Assembly: GCA_964586455.1 (NCBI GenBank)
Contig: CAZPHV010000022.1
Span: forward strand, 1-64,000
Length of the DNA stretch: 64,000 nucleotides
Direction: 5' to 3'
DNA from: Aquimonas sp964586455
Lineage (GTDB): Bacteria; Pseudomonadota; Gammaproteobacteria; Xanthomonadales; Xanthomonadaceae
Below, piece by piece: positions 16,562-25,867 of the stretch. The notes under the pieces were generated by a model. That model did no database searches and was not told the DNA's origin. It was given only the letters and a program-made list of their open reading frames with translations. The position numbers and the translations under genes are program-made. Positions within the stretch are counted from its first letter, which is position 1. Each line of letters begins with the position of its first letter.

Positions 16562-17616
16562 CCACGCCGCAGAACACTCTGGCGGCCGCGCCGCGCCCCG
16601 GTCTGGATCTGTTCGGACGCTACCTCACCCTCTGGGTCGGCCTGTGCATCGTCGCCGGCATCGGCCTGGGGCAGCTGTTTCCGGGCGGGTTCCAGGCGCT
16701 GGCCGCGATGGAGGTCGAGCACGTCAACCTGCCGGTGGCGGTGCTGATCTGGCTGATGATCATCCCGATGCTGATGAAGATCGACTTCCGGCGCATGCGT
16801 GAAGTCGGCAAGCAGGCGCGCGGCATCGGCGTCACCCTCACCGTGAACTGGCTGATCAAGCCCTTCACGATGGCCGCCCTGGGCTGGCTGTTCATCTACG
16901 TACTGTTCGCCGACTGGCTGCCGGCCGACCAGCTCGACAGCTATGTGGCAGGTCTGATTCTGCTGGGTGCCGCGCCCTGCACCGCGATGGTGTTCGTGTG
17001 GTCAAACATGGTCGATGGCGAGCCGAACTTCACCCTGAGCCAGGTCGCATTGAACGATGCGGTGATGGTGTTCGCGTTCGCGCCCATCGTTGCCCTGCTG
17101 CTCGGCGTCTCCGCGATCACCGTGCCCTGGGCCACCCTGCTGCTGTCGGTGGGGCTCTACATCATCGTGCCGCTGATCATCGCGCAGCTGCTGCGGGCCT
17201 GGCTGATCGCACGCGGCGGCGATGTGTTCGATCGCGCTCTGGCCAAGCTCGGCCCGCTGTCGATGCTGGCCCTGCTGGCCACCCTGGTGCTGCTGTTCGG
17301 CTTCCAGGGTCCGCAAATCCTGGCTCAGCCCTTGATCATCGTGCTGCTGGCAGTGCCGATCATCATCCAGGCCTATCTGATCGCGGCGATTGCCATGGGC
17401 CTGAACGGCTGGCTCAAGGTGCCCTACTGCGTGGCCGGACCGTCGGCGCTGATCGGCACCAGCAACTTCTTCGAGTTGGCGGTGGCGGTGGCGATCAGCC
17501 TGTTCGGGCTGGGCTCGGGTGCGGCGCTGGCGACCGTGGTCGGCGTGCTGGTGGAAGTGCCCGTGATGCTGTCCCTGGTCGCGTGGATCCGTCGGCGTAA
17601 GCCTCTGGAAGCGTAG
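16558..17616 (+). CDS. acr3: Arsenite efflux transporter, Acr3 family
   Basis: 352 residues with about ten TM helices. Acr3 signatures include LWVGLCIVAGIGLGQ, PMLMKIDF, and LGAAPCTAMVFVWSNM with the conserved Cys141 that handles arsenite; NLPVAVLIW and GTSNFFELAVAVAISLFG are also typical. It exports the arsenite made by ArsC. Third gene of the ars operon, starting inside the arsC stop codon. Confidence 0.93.
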   Translation: MTTPQNTLAAAPRPGLDLFGRYLTLWVGLCIVAGIGLGQLFPGGFQALAAMEVEHVNLPVAVLIWLMIIPMLMKIDFRRMREVGKQARGIGVTLTVNWLIKPFTMAALGWLFIYVLFADWLPADQLDSYVAGLILLGAAPCTAMVFVWSNMVDGEPNFTLSQVALNDAVMVFAFAPIVALLLGVSAITVPWATLLLSVGLYIIVPLIIAQLLRAWLIARGGDVFDRALAKLGPLSMLALLATLVLLFGFQGPQILAQPLIIVLLAVPIIIQAYLIAAIAMGLNGWLKVPYCVAGPSALIGTSNFFELAVAVAISLFGLGSGAALATVVGVLVEVPVMLSLVAWIRRRKPLEA

Positions 17617-17798
17617 AAGGCAAGGCCACTCAGCCCTGAAGTCTGGTGCGATGAGGCAGGAAGCTATCGGGCTCGGGAGACGGCGCGATCGCACCACTTT
17701 GGGGAAAAAAGCGGAGTTTCCGCACCAAAACGAAGCGTTCCAGCTTCTGAAGGCTAGGAATATGCTGGCAAATCAGAAAGATGGCGGCTCCGCGACAC

Positions 17799-17814
17799 TG
17801 GCACGATGATTGCT
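17799..17814 (+). promoter_or_regulatory. Sigma-54 promoter of glnA
   Basis: TGGCACG-ATGA-TTGCT matches the sigma-54 consensus TGGCACG-N4-TTGCW exactly (GG at -24, GC at -12). It sits 38 bases before the glnA start codon. Upstream GCACCA half-sites near 17691 and 17741 may be NtrC-binding sites but are incomplete. Confidence 0.9.
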
Positions 17815-17851
17815 GCAACTGCAGCAGTCCCCACCACCCGCGGAGCGTTTC

Positions 17852-19261
17852 ATGTCGTTTGAACAGGTTCAGAAGCTGGCCCAGGACAACGAGATCGAGT
17901 GGATCGATCTGCGTTTCACCGATGTCCGTGGCGTCCAGCATCACGTCTCCTTCCCGGCCCGCGTACTTGAGCCCAGCCTGTTCGAGGACGGCAAGATGTT
18001 CGACGGCAGCTCGATTCCGGGCTGGCGAGGCATCAACGAGTCCGACATGGTCCTGCTGCCGGACCCGAGCACCGCCTTCATCGATCCGTTCACCGCCGAC
18101 CCCACCCTGGTGCTGATCTGCGACATCCTCGATCCCAAGACCATGCAGGGCTACACCCGCGACCCGCGCGGCGTGGCCAAGCGCGCCGAGGCCTACCTGA
18201 AGTCGACCGGCATCGCCGACACCGCCTTCTTCGGCCCCGAGCCTGAGTTCTTCATCTTCGATTCCGTTCGCTACAAGAACGACATGAGCGGCGCCTCTTT
18301 CGAAGTCGATTCCGAAGAAGCCCCCTGGAACAGCAACCGCAAGTACGACGGCGGCAACAGCGGCCATCGTCCCGCCGTGAAGGGCGGATACTTCCCGGTT
18401 TCTCCGGTCGATTCCTTGCAGGACATCCGCGCCGAAATGTGCCGTCTGCTGGAGCAGGTCGGCATCGAAGTCGAAGTCCACCACCATGAGGTCGCAGGCC
18501 CGGGTCAGTGCGAGATCGGCGCGAAGTTCAACACCCTGGTCAAGAAGGCCGATGAGCTGACGATGCTGAAGTACATCGTCAAGAACGTCGCCCACCGCAA
18601 CGGCAAGACCGCCACTTTCATGCCCAAGCCGATCGTCGGCGACAACGGCAGCGGCATGCACGTGCATCAGTCGCTGGCCAAGGGCGGCACCAATTTGTTC
18701 AGCGGCGAAGGCTATGCCGGGCTCTCGCAGATGGCGCTGTGGTACATCGGCGGCGTGTTCAAGCACGCGCGCGCCATCAACGCCTTCTCGAACTCCACCA
18801 CCAACAGCTACAAGCGTCTGGTGCCGGGCTTCGAAGCACCGGTGATGCTGGCCTACTCGGCCAGCAACCGCTCGGCCAGCTGCCGCATCCCCTTCGTCAC
18901 CAACCCGAAGGCGCGCCGCATTGAAATGCGTTTCCCCGATCCGATGAACTCGGGCTACCTGACCTTCACCGCGCTGATGATGGCCGGCATCGATGGCATC
19001 CTGAACAAGATCGACCCGGGCGCGCCCAGCGACAAGGATCTGTACGACCTGCCGCCGGAAGAGGAAAAGAACTTCCCGACCGTCTGCCACAGCCTGGATC
19101 AGGCCCTGGACGCGCTCGACAAGGATCGCGATTTCCTGAAGGCCGGTGGCGTGTTCAACGACGACTTCATCGACGGCTACATCGCCTTGAAGATGCAGGA
19201 AGTCACCAAGTTCCGCGCCGCCACGCATCCGCTGGAGTACCAGCTGTACTACAGCCTGTAA
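17852..19261 (+). CDS. glnA: Glutamine synthetase type I
   Basis: 469 residues, the normal length for GSI-beta. Hallmarks: DGSSIPGWRGINESDM near the start, FFGPEPEFFIFD (metal-binding Glu), NGSGMHVHQSL, SNRSASCRIP, and KDLYDLPPEE with Tyr398, the adenylylation site used by GlnE. It condenses glutamate and ammonia to glutamine in the cytoplasm and supplies glutamine to the GltBD enzyme encoded at 37.6-43.5 kb. GGAG precedes the ATG. Expression is nitrogen-controlled through the sigma-54 promoter; a terminator follows. Confidence 0.97.
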   Translation: MSFEQVQKLAQDNEIEWIDLRFTDVRGVQHHVSFPARVLEPSLFEDGKMFDGSSIPGWRGINESDMVLLPDPSTAFIDPFTADPTLVLICDILDPKTMQGYTRDPRGVAKRAEAYLKSTGIADTAFFGPEPEFFIFDSVRYKNDMSGASFEVDSEEAPWNSNRKYDGGNSGHRPAVKGGYFPVSPVDSLQDIRAEMCRLLEQVGIEVEVHHHEVAGPGQCEIGAKFNTLVKKADELTMLKYIVKNVAHRNGKTATFMPKPIVGDNGSGMHVHQSLAKGGTNLFSGEGYAGLSQMALWYIGGVFKHARAINAFSNSTTNSYKRLVPGFEAPVMLAYSASNRSASCRIPFVTNPKARRIEMRFPDPMNSGYLTFTALMMAGIDGILNKIDPGAPSDKDLYDLPPEEEKNFPTVCHSLDQALDALDKDRDFLKAGGVFNDDFIDGYIALKMQEVTKFRAATHPLEYQLYYSL

Positions 19262-19305
19262 GCGCGCGTCGACAACGACCCTCCCCAGGGTTCGACCGCA
19301 GAACG

Positions 19306-19335
19306 AAAAGGGCCCGCGCAAGCGGGCCCTTTTCC
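19306..19335 (+). terminator. Rho-independent terminator of glnA
   Basis: Perfect 12-bp stem AAAAGGGCCCGC / GCGGGCCCTTTT with a GCAA tetraloop and a T run, 45 bases after the glnA stop. Confidence 0.92.
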
Positions 19336-19457
19336 TTTGGGCGATCAATGAAGTGGGGTTCGCGGGTTCGTGAGGGTGCAGACATGCGCTTTCAGAAACT
19401 GCGGGAAGCATGTTGACGGCGGGCTTCGGGCCAGCGAAGGCGTCTCTCGCAACTGCC

Positions 19458-19480
19458 GGTGCGCGGCACGCGCACCCTAC
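19458..19480 (-). repeat. Dispersed palindrome, family B
   Basis: GGTGCGCGGCACGCGCACC followed by CTAC, in the 430-base gap between glnA and the helicase gene. No gene was found in that gap. Confidence 0.6.
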
Positions 19481-19527
19481 GAGGGCACGCGACGCGATAC
19501 CCCAGACTCAATCGAACCGAGCGGCCG

Positions 19528-19551
19528 CATAGGGTGCGCCTGCGGCGCACC
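19528..19551 (+). repeat. Dispersed palindrome, family B
   Basis: CATA followed by GGGTGCGCCTGCGGCGCACC. Its core is identical to the copy at 23953. Confidence 0.65.
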
Positions 19552-19766
19552 GACCTAGGCGAAGAGCGCCCCGTGAGCCGCGCAGGTACGCGGCAATCAC
19601 CCCACGATTCCGCGATGAGCCAATGAACCAATCGACGGCGTGCAGCGGGTGACATTCGCGATCTGGAATACTTGGCAGGCCGGCCGCCTCGCGCCGTCGA
19701 ACGAATTCCAAGCCCCCGGGTGCGGCATGTCCCGCGCTGAGGGCGCTGATTGACGCGCGGCCGTGC

Positions 19767-22700
19767 ATGAACGGCTGCGCCCGAACCCAAGGCCCTACTT
19801 CGCCGATGCCCAAGCCGACATCAAAAGCGGTCGCACAAATCGGAGCCGACCTGGAAGCGCGCTTCGCGGCACTGCCGTCCGCAGAAAAGTCGTTGATTGA
19901 GCTGCTCGCGCTGACAGATTCTCCGGTGCCGCGGGCGGCCTTGCAGAATGCTGCTCGGGTGTGCGATCTCGACCCGTTCTGGGTGTCGGCGAAGCCGGGG
20001 GAAGTGACCCGCAGGGTAGGTCAGCTGGGGGCCTTCGTCGCCTTCAAACCAGGCGACACCCTGGTTCCCCTGCATCCGGCCAAACTGGGGGCGGCCGCCG
20101 TGCGCAGCTTGTTGGAAAGCGGGCGCGCAAAGAAAGTCGCGCAGGCCATGCAGGTCACCTCTCAGCGCAAGGCCCTGGCCGAGCTCGAATCGCCTTATGA
20201 GTCGGCGCTGCGCTACCGACTGCGCCTTGCGGCCGCCTTGGGCGGCGCCGACGGCGAGGGCTTCAGCCTGGGGGCCTTCTACACCAGCGACGAAACCGCG
20301 GCGCTATCCATGCGACGCCCACTGGCGCTGTTGGTGATGGAGCAGGGTGCCGATACCTGCCGAGACATGGCCCCTGCGTTTGCCGGGCCCGTGCTGTACT
20401 CACTGCTACTTTCCGAACTGGCACATCCGCCGCCGGCGGACCAGGCCAGTTTTGAGTCAGCGCTGCAACAGTACCGAGTTCGTTCCGAGCTGCGCGCATC
20501 ACTGCTGCTCGTACTGGTCGAGCACGCGCTGCTGCGCGGCGAGTTGGCGCGCCTGCTTGAGCTCGGCGTCGATTTCAGCCTGATCGCGCCCGCGCTGCGG
20601 TCCTGCGAACTGCTGCTGCAGGGCGCGGCGCCTGCGGAGGCGCTACCGGGTTTCGAGGCTTCGCTGGCAGCAATGCGCAAGGCCAATGGACCGCGCTACC
20701 GTCCGACCGGCCTGCTCGGGCTACTGCATCTGGCCTGCCTGAGCGTGGGCGCCGCGCCGCGCGATGTAAAACGTCGCGAGCAACTGGCCCGCGGCGTCAT
20801 CGAAATGCCTCCCCTCGACGGCGCACATGCCCAGCAGCTGTGGCAGCAGTTCACCCAGGCACGCCAGGAGGGCCGCACGCTGAAGGACTTCGAGCTGGCA
20901 GCTCAGGTGTCGGCGACGGACGTCTGGTGGACGGGCCTGCTGCGCCGCTGGTCGGGCCTCGCCCCGGACGCTGCCTTGAAAACGGCCCTGCGTGCCGCGC
21001 GCGCGCAAGCCTCGGAATGTGGCTGGCACTGGCTGCAGGCGCAGATCGATCTGCAGCTGGACACTCCGAATGTTGAGGTCCAGCCCAAGCTGCTGGACTG
21101 GATTGAAGCCGCGCCACGCTGGAAGTCGGCGCTGGATGCGCTCGGCCAAGCCCTCGCAACGCGGCCGCAGAAAGACACCGACGAATCCGAGCCTTCGAAC
21201 CATTCCCAGCTCAGGGTGCAAGTCGATGTTCGCAAGGGCACGCAGAGCGCGCTGCGGCTGAATCTGGTCGAGCAGCGACCGACCGCGAAGGGCGGCTGGT
21301 CATCGGGGCGCGAAGTCCGCAGCATCCAGGGCGTGGCCAATCTGCTGGAGCGCCTGCCGCCGGGCGATGACCCTGATCGCCGTCTGGTTTCGGCGATGAT
21401 GGCCGACGCTGCACGCCGTGATTTCTGCGGCGACTTCGCGGCGCAGTCACGCACGGTCAGCGCCTTGGTCGGCCACCCGCGCGTGTTCGACCTGAAAGAT
21501 TCACCACTGACAGTGCGGGAGCTGGAGCCACGTCTGGAGTCGCGACGCCTGCCCGATGGCCGCATCGAACTGAAGCTTGACCCGTCGCTGACGGTTGGCG
21601 CCGAGCCCCTGCTGATTCTCCGCGGCGCCGAACTGCTGCGCTTCAAACCGAGCCCGACCCAGGCCAAGATCGCCAACATCATCGGCGCAGGCTTGACCCT
21701 GCCTGCCGAAGCCGTCGGCCAGTTCATGCAGATGCTGCCCGGGCTGGGGCGTACGCTGAATCTCGAAGGCAGCCTGGAGGCTCTCGGCCTGCAGGATGTC
21801 GCCGCGCAAACCCAGCTGGTCGCACAACTGGAGCCGGCCGGTGAGGGCTTGGCGGTGCGGATCGGGCTGCGCCCCCTGGGCGCGGAAGGGCCCTTTGTCG
21901 CAGCCGCCCTGGGCAGTGAAGTGGTTTTGGGGGAACGCAACGGAGCAGCCTGTCGCGCGCGCCGTGACTTTGCTGCCGAACGCCGCGCGCTGGCGGCACT
22001 CGAAGACGCCGTGCCCCTGCTGGCCGGCCTGCCGCCGGGTGAAAGCCTGCGCGTGGACTCACCCGACGAAGCACTGGATCTGCTTGCTCAGCTGCAGGAG
22101 CAGGGCGAGCTCGGCCTGGAGTGGAAGGCCGGCAAATCGATGCGGGTGGCGCGCGTTGGCGGGCAGGATCCGCTGCAGATCAAGGTCGCCGCAAAGCGTG
22201 ACTGGTTTGCCGCCAGCGGTGGCCTGACCTTGAACGACGGCAGCGTGGTCGCCTTGGCCGAGGTGCTGCGTGGCCTGCCTTCGGGCCAGGGTCGCTATCT
22301 GCGCCTGGACGGCGACCGCGTACTCGCACTGGATGCCGAACTGCGGCGCCGCCTGCAGGTGCTGCGCGCGTTTGCCGACGAGCGTGGCCAGGTGCAGGTG
22401 CCGATGGTGGCGGCGTATGCGCTGGAGGGCGCGCTGGATGAGAACAGCCAGCTCGATGCCGCCTTTCGCAAGCAGCTCAAGCGCATGGACGCCGCGCGCA
22501 CTTTGCAGCCCGAACTGCCGCGCCTGCTGCAGGCCGAGCTGCGCGACTACCAGATCGACGGCTACACGTTTCTGCTGCGCCTGGCTGCCTGGGGCGCCGG
22601 CGCATGTCTGGCCGACGATATGGGCTTGGGCAAGACTGTTCAGGCGTTGGCCGTGTTGCTGGCGCGCGCGGGCGAAGGCCCGGCCCTGGTGGTGGCGCCG

Positions 22701-23912
22701 ACCAGTCTGGTCGGAAACTGGCGCAGCGAAGCCACCCGGTTTGCGCCGAGCCTGAACATCCGCGTCTACGGCGATGGTGATCGCGAAGTCGCACTTTCGG
22801 ATCTTGTTGCCGGCGATGTGGTGGTGGTGAGCTACGGTCTGCTGGTGTCGAACATCGACGCCTTCGCCGAGCTCGAATTCGCCAGCCTGGTGCTGGATGA
22901 GGCACAGGCGTTCAAGAACGCAGCTACTCAGCGGGCACAGGCGGTGCGCCGGCTCAAGGCGAGCTTCCGCATGGCGTGCACAGGCACGCCGTTGGAGAAT
23001 CATCTCGGCGAGCTGTGGAGCCTGTTCCGGGTGTTGAACCCGGGTTTGCTGGGCAGCGAGGAATCCTTCCGTACGCGCTTTCTGCTGCCGCTGGAGCGCG
23101 ATCCGCGTGGCCCGCAGCGCGACATTCTGCGGCGTCTGATTGCACCCTTCCTGCTGCGCCGGACCAAGTCGGAAGTGCTCAGCGAGCTGCCGGCGCGCAC
23201 CGAGATCGTGCAGAGCATCGAGCCCTCGGCAGGCGAGGCCCAGCTGCTCGCCGCGCTGCGAAAGCAGGCCTTGGAGCGCCTGAGCAGCGAGGCACTGCCG
23301 GGTGAATCCAAGCGCTTCCAGATTCTGGCCGAGCTGACCCGCCTGCGCCGCGCCGCCTGCCATCCGAACCTGGTCGCGCCCGAATTGAAGCTCAGCAGCG
23401 CCAAGCTCGAACAACTGGTCGAGCTGGTCACCGAGCTGATCGACAACCGCCACCGCGCCCTGGTGTTCAGCCAGTTCACCGACTACCTGGCGATCGTGCG
23501 CGCACGCTTCGAGGCCGAGGGCATCGCCTACCGCTACCTCGATGGCAGCACGCCCTCGAACAAGCGCGAGGCCGAGGTCGCCGCCTTCCAGCGCGGCGAG
23601 GGCGATGTGTTCCTGCTCAGCCTGAAGGCCGGCGGCGTCGGTTTGAACCTCACCGCTGCCGACTACGTCATCCACCTCGATCCGTGGTGGAACCCGGCGG
23701 TGGAACAGCAGGCCACCGACCGCGCCCACCGCATCGGCCAGACCCGCCCGGTCACGGTCTACAAGCTGGTGCTGGCCGGCAGTATTGAGCAGCAGATTCT
23801 CGACATGCACGGCGCCAAGCGCGAGCTGATCGACCAGGTGATCGGCGATCAGGCGCAGGCCTCGGCGATCGGTGTGGATGAGCTATTGGGGCTGCTGCAG
23901 GGCGGGAGGTAG
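19767..23912 (+). CDS. SNF2/RapA-type helicase with large N-terminal extension
   Basis: Up to 1381 residues; an internal ATG at 19806 is an equally possible start, as neither has a clear ribosome site. The C-terminal 450 residues are a complete SNF2 motor: LRDYQIDGYTFLL, Walker A DDMGLGKT, DEAQ box (LVLDEAQAFKN), CTGTPLENHLGELWSLF, LVFSQFTDYL, and motifs V-VI in LKAGGVGLNLTAADYVIHLD and TDRAHRIGQ. About 900 preceding residues are helical and then strand-rich, with no recognised domain; this is larger than most bacterial SNF2 proteins. It probably remodels DNA-bound protein or RNA polymerase. No methylase or nuclease neighbours suggest restriction. Confidence 0.9.
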   Translation: MNGCARTQGPTSPMPKPTSKAVAQIGADLEARFAALPSAEKSLIELLALTDSPVPRAALQNAARVCDLDPFWVSAKPGEVTRRVGQLGAFVAFKPGDTLVPLHPAKLGAAAVRSLLESGRAKKVAQAMQVTSQRKALAELESPYESALRYRLRLAAALGGADGEGFSLGAFYTSDETAALSMRRPLALLVMEQGADTCRDMAPAFAGPVLYSLLLSELAHPPPADQASFESALQQYRVRSELRASLLLVLVEHALLRGELARLLELGVDFSLIAPALRSCELLLQGAAPAEALPGFEASLAAMRKANGPRYRPTGLLGLLHLACLSVGAAPRDVKRREQLARGVIEMPPLDGAHAQQLWQQFTQARQEGRTLKDFELAAQVSATDVWWTGLLRRWSGLAPDAALKTALRAARAQASECGWHWLQAQIDLQLDTPNVEVQPKLLDWIEAAPRWKSALDALGQALATRPQKDTDESEPSNHSQLRVQVDVRKGTQSALRLNLVEQRPTAKGGWSSGREVRSIQGVANLLERLPPGDDPDRRLVSAMMADAARRDFCGDFAAQSRTVSALVGHPRVFDLKDSPLTVRELEPRLESRRLPDGRIELKLDPSLTVGAEPLLILRGAELLRFKPSPTQAKIANIIGAGLTLPAEAVGQFMQMLPGLGRTLNLEGSLEALGLQDVAAQTQLVAQLEPAGEGLAVRIGLRPLGAEGPFVAAALGSEVVLGERNGAACRARRDFAAERRALAALEDAVPLLAGLPPGESLRVDSPDEALDLLAQLQEQGELGLEWKAGKSMRVARVGGQDPLQIKVAAKRDWFAASGGLTLNDGSVVALAEVLRGLPSGQGRYLRLDGDRVLALDAELRRRLQVLRAFADERGQVQVPMVAAYALEGALDENSQLDAAFRKQLKRMDAARTLQPELPRLLQAELRDYQIDGYTFLLRLAAWGAGACLADDMGLGKTVQALAVLLARAGEGPALVVAPTSLVGNWRSEATRFAPSLNIRVYGDGDREVALSDLVAGDVVVVSYGLLVSNIDAFAELEFASLVLDEAQAFKNAATQRAQAVRRLKASFRMACTGTPLENHLGELWSLFRVLNPGLLGSEESFRTRFLLPLERDPRGPQRDILRRLIAPFLLRRTKSEVLSELPARTEIVQSIEPSAGEAQLLAALRKQALERLSSEALPGESKRFQILAELTRLRRAACHPNLVAPELKLSSAKLEQLVELVTELIDNRHRALVFSQFTDYLAIVRARFEAEGIAYRYLDGSTPSNKREAEVAAFQRGEGDVFLLSLKAGGVGLNLTAADYVIHLDPWWNPAVEQQATDRAHRIGQTRPVTVYKLVLAGSIEQQILDMHGAKRELIDQVIGDQAQASAIGVDELLGLLQGGR

Positions 23913-23952
23913 CGAGCGCGCAGCTGCGCCCGCGGCGCCGCAGGCGCCTCCA

Positions 23953-23976
23953 GGTAGGGTGCGCCTGCGGCGCACC
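23953..23976 (+). repeat. Dispersed palindrome, family B
   Basis: GGTA followed by GGGTGCGCCTGCGGCGCACC, between the convergent helicase and lipoprotein genes, 40 bases after the helicase stop. Confidence 0.65.
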
Positions 23977-24055
23977 AAGGCGGCGTGCGGAAAGCGCAAA
24001 GGCGGTGATATCGGAGCGGCGCCTTCCGACACGACACACCGTGACGCACCCAGGA

Positions 24056-24982
24056 CTAGCCCTCGTCAGCTCGCAGATGCCCGCACTCGGTCCAACCGGC
24101 CTGCACGCTGAACACACCTGCCGTGGGTGAGGCCTCGGCAGTGCGCGGCAGGCTCACGAAGCACCAGTCTTCGTCGCTGCCTGCGTCTTTCACGCGCGCT
24201 GACACCCAGCCGCTCGCGTCAGCCTTGAAGCGATCCAGCTGATTGCCGAACACCGGCGCCTCGGCCCAGAACGTCAGCATCTCGTTGGGAGCGTCGTCGC
24301 GCTCGGGCGAACGGCGCAGCAGGCCTTCGCGCCGGGTTGTCACGCGCTCGGGCGTGATGACTGAAGTCGCTGCTTGGGTTTGGACGTCGACGCCCACCTG
24401 AGCGAGTGGCTCGGGGTCTGTCCACGATTGGATCCTGTACACATCCACGCGGTCTTCGCAGCAGGCAGCAAGCCGCAACAGCAACGGGCCGGCCGGCTCG
24501 GGCGCAAGCTCAACATGAAGCGCCTCTCCAAACGCGTAGCCGGCCATCTGCCAGTGATCGGCCTCCAGCGCCCAGATCAGAGTGACGGAAGCCTCCGAGC
24601 AGTACGATGACCCGGTGTAGAGGATGCGCCCTTCACCGGCGCTCGGCATCCAGCGGAACTGCGCCCCGTTCACCGCGACCTCCAACGCCCGCTCGACGAA
24701 GCTGCAGCCCTGCTCGGCTTCGTGTCCGCTGTCGCGCAAGGCGCTGGCCGCTGGGCTTGCCAGAAAGGCACGGCGCAGGTCCACCCCAAGTGCTTCGAGC
24801 TGCTCCGCGGACACGGCGGGCAGCGTGTCGACTGATCGCCAATTCGGGTTGGGGGCGAACAGATGACGCGCGTCGAATGACACGCCAACGTCGGGCGGTT
24901 GCGCGCAACCCGGTGCGGTGGACGCGCCGAAGAGCAACACCGCCCACACGCAGCCACGCTCAGCCAAGCTCAAGATCCTCAT
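24056..24982 (-). CDS. Lipoprotein-like protein paired with an NlpC/P60 peptidase
   Basis: 308 residues starting at an ATG that overlaps the stop of the upstream peptidase gene (ATGA). The N-terminus MRILSLAERGCVWAVLLFG...APGC looks like a somewhat degenerate lipoprotein signal with Cys26. The mature part has several Cys, Trp and acidic residues and predicted strands; no family is recognised. Strict co-translation with a peptidoglycan-type hydrolase suggests either a partner or a periplasmic immunity protein. That role is inferred from context only. Confidence 0.65.
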   Translation of the reverse strand: MRILSLAERGCVWAVLLFGASTAPGCAQPPDVGVSFDARHLFAPNPNWRSVDTLPAVSAEQLEALGVDLRRAFLASPAASALRDSGHEAEQGCSFVERALEVAVNGAQFRWMPSAGEGRILYTGSSYCSEASVTLIWALEADHWQMAGYAFGEALHVELAPEPAGPLLLRLAACCEDRVDVYRIQSWTDPEPLAQVGVDVQTQAATSVITPERVTTRREGLLRRSPERDDAPNEMLTFWAEAPVFGNQLDRFKADASGWVSARVKDAGSDEDWCFVSLPRTAEASPTAGVFSVQAGWTECGHLRADEG

Positions 24983-25650
24983 GCGAGCCCGGTCGAAGCG
25001 CTTGCAGCGGCACTCACGCGGTAGCGATAGCGCGCGATGACCGGATTGCCCCAGTACTGGATCGCCATCAGAGTGAAAGGTCGGTTGAAGTACTCGCCTG
25101 CGGCGGAATAGCCCGAGCGGCGCGCGGTCCACATCTGGCCCGGGCTGGCGAGGATGGCGAGATGCCCGTTGAATTGCAGCACGTCGCCGGCTTGCCCGGC
25201 CTCGTCGGCAGCAAGGCGCCGGAACGGGATCTGCCCGCCATCAACGGCCTGATTCCACTGGCCAGAGGCGCGATAGGCGTAGCTGAAGCCTGCCGCGCCG
25301 TAGATCTTCCAGGTGCAGCCCGAGCAATCGCCGGCCACGCCGCGCTGGGCGCCCGCGCCGTTGTGCTGCCGGTGTGGGCCGGGCGGCTGCAGATGCGGTT
25401 GATCCGCGTAGGGCGTGTCCTTCCAGAGCGCTGCCTCGGCAACAATGCGCTCTCCTTCGGCTGCGGTGATATCGCGCGGTTGAGAGGTTGCCGCCGACGC
25501 GCTGCTTGCAAGCAGCCAATCGGACGAAGGGCCCGCGCCATGTGCTACGCCGGGCGGCTGTGCCGGTCGCCAGCGCGTCGGTGTCCCAGTCTCGAATCGG
25601 TACGTTGCCGGGTGCAGACCCAGAGGGCCAGGAATCCGATAGCGGGACAT
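24979..25650 (-). CDS. NlpC/P60-like cysteine peptidase without signal peptide
   Basis: 223 residues. Catalytic motif GDCSG with Cys109 follows the usual lead-in helix ERIVAEAALWKDTPYA, and GDVLQFNGHLAIL supplies the His163, as in NlpC/P60 and amidase folds that cut peptidoglycan cross-peptides. A Pro/His/Gln-rich insertion lies between the helix and the Cys. The N-terminus (MSRYRIPGPLGLHPATY) is not a signal peptide, so export, if it occurs, would need a dedicated secretion system. It overlaps the downstream lipoprotein gene by four bases. Confidence 0.72.
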   Translation of the reverse strand: MSRYRIPGPLGLHPATYRFETGTPTRWRPAQPPGVAHGAGPSSDWLLASSASAATSQPRDITAAEGERIVAEAALWKDTPYADQPHLQPPGPHRQHNGAGAQRGVAGDCSGCTWKIYGAAGFSYAYRASGQWNQAVDGGQIPFRRLAADEAGQAGDVLQFNGHLAILASPGQMWTARRSGYSAAGEYFNRPFTLMAIQYWGNPVIARYRYRVSAAASASTGLA

Positions 25651-25867
25651 GTGTATCTGAGCTCAGGCTGTCATGCAGGTCGACAGTATACGAATGGGTG
25701 ATGCGGACGTGCTTCCGTTGCGACCCTTTGGACAGACCCTCGGGACACGCGTCGGCACAGCCCAGTTCAAGCCCCAGCCACACACGATCCAGGCGCCCTC
25801 GCAGGGCCTGCACCGCCACTCAAAAGCCCCGCATCGCGACCCGGAGTCGCGACGTCAGTGGTGGGTC

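Noticed and set aside
17630..19411. 593-codon open frame antisense to glnA
   Set aside because: It mirrors a fully supported glnA gene, has no family motifs, and such long antisense frames are normal in high-GC DNA. The same holds for those at 2048-3124, 22059-23810, 39141-40838 and 42081-43676.
11300..23912. A Zorya-like defence system made of the MotA/TolQ-like, OmpA-like and SNF2 helicase genes
   Set aside because: The helicase lies more than 6 kb away, behind arsenic and glnA genes and in the opposite orientation. There is no ZorC- or ZorE-like gene beside the motor pair, so the combination is coincidental.
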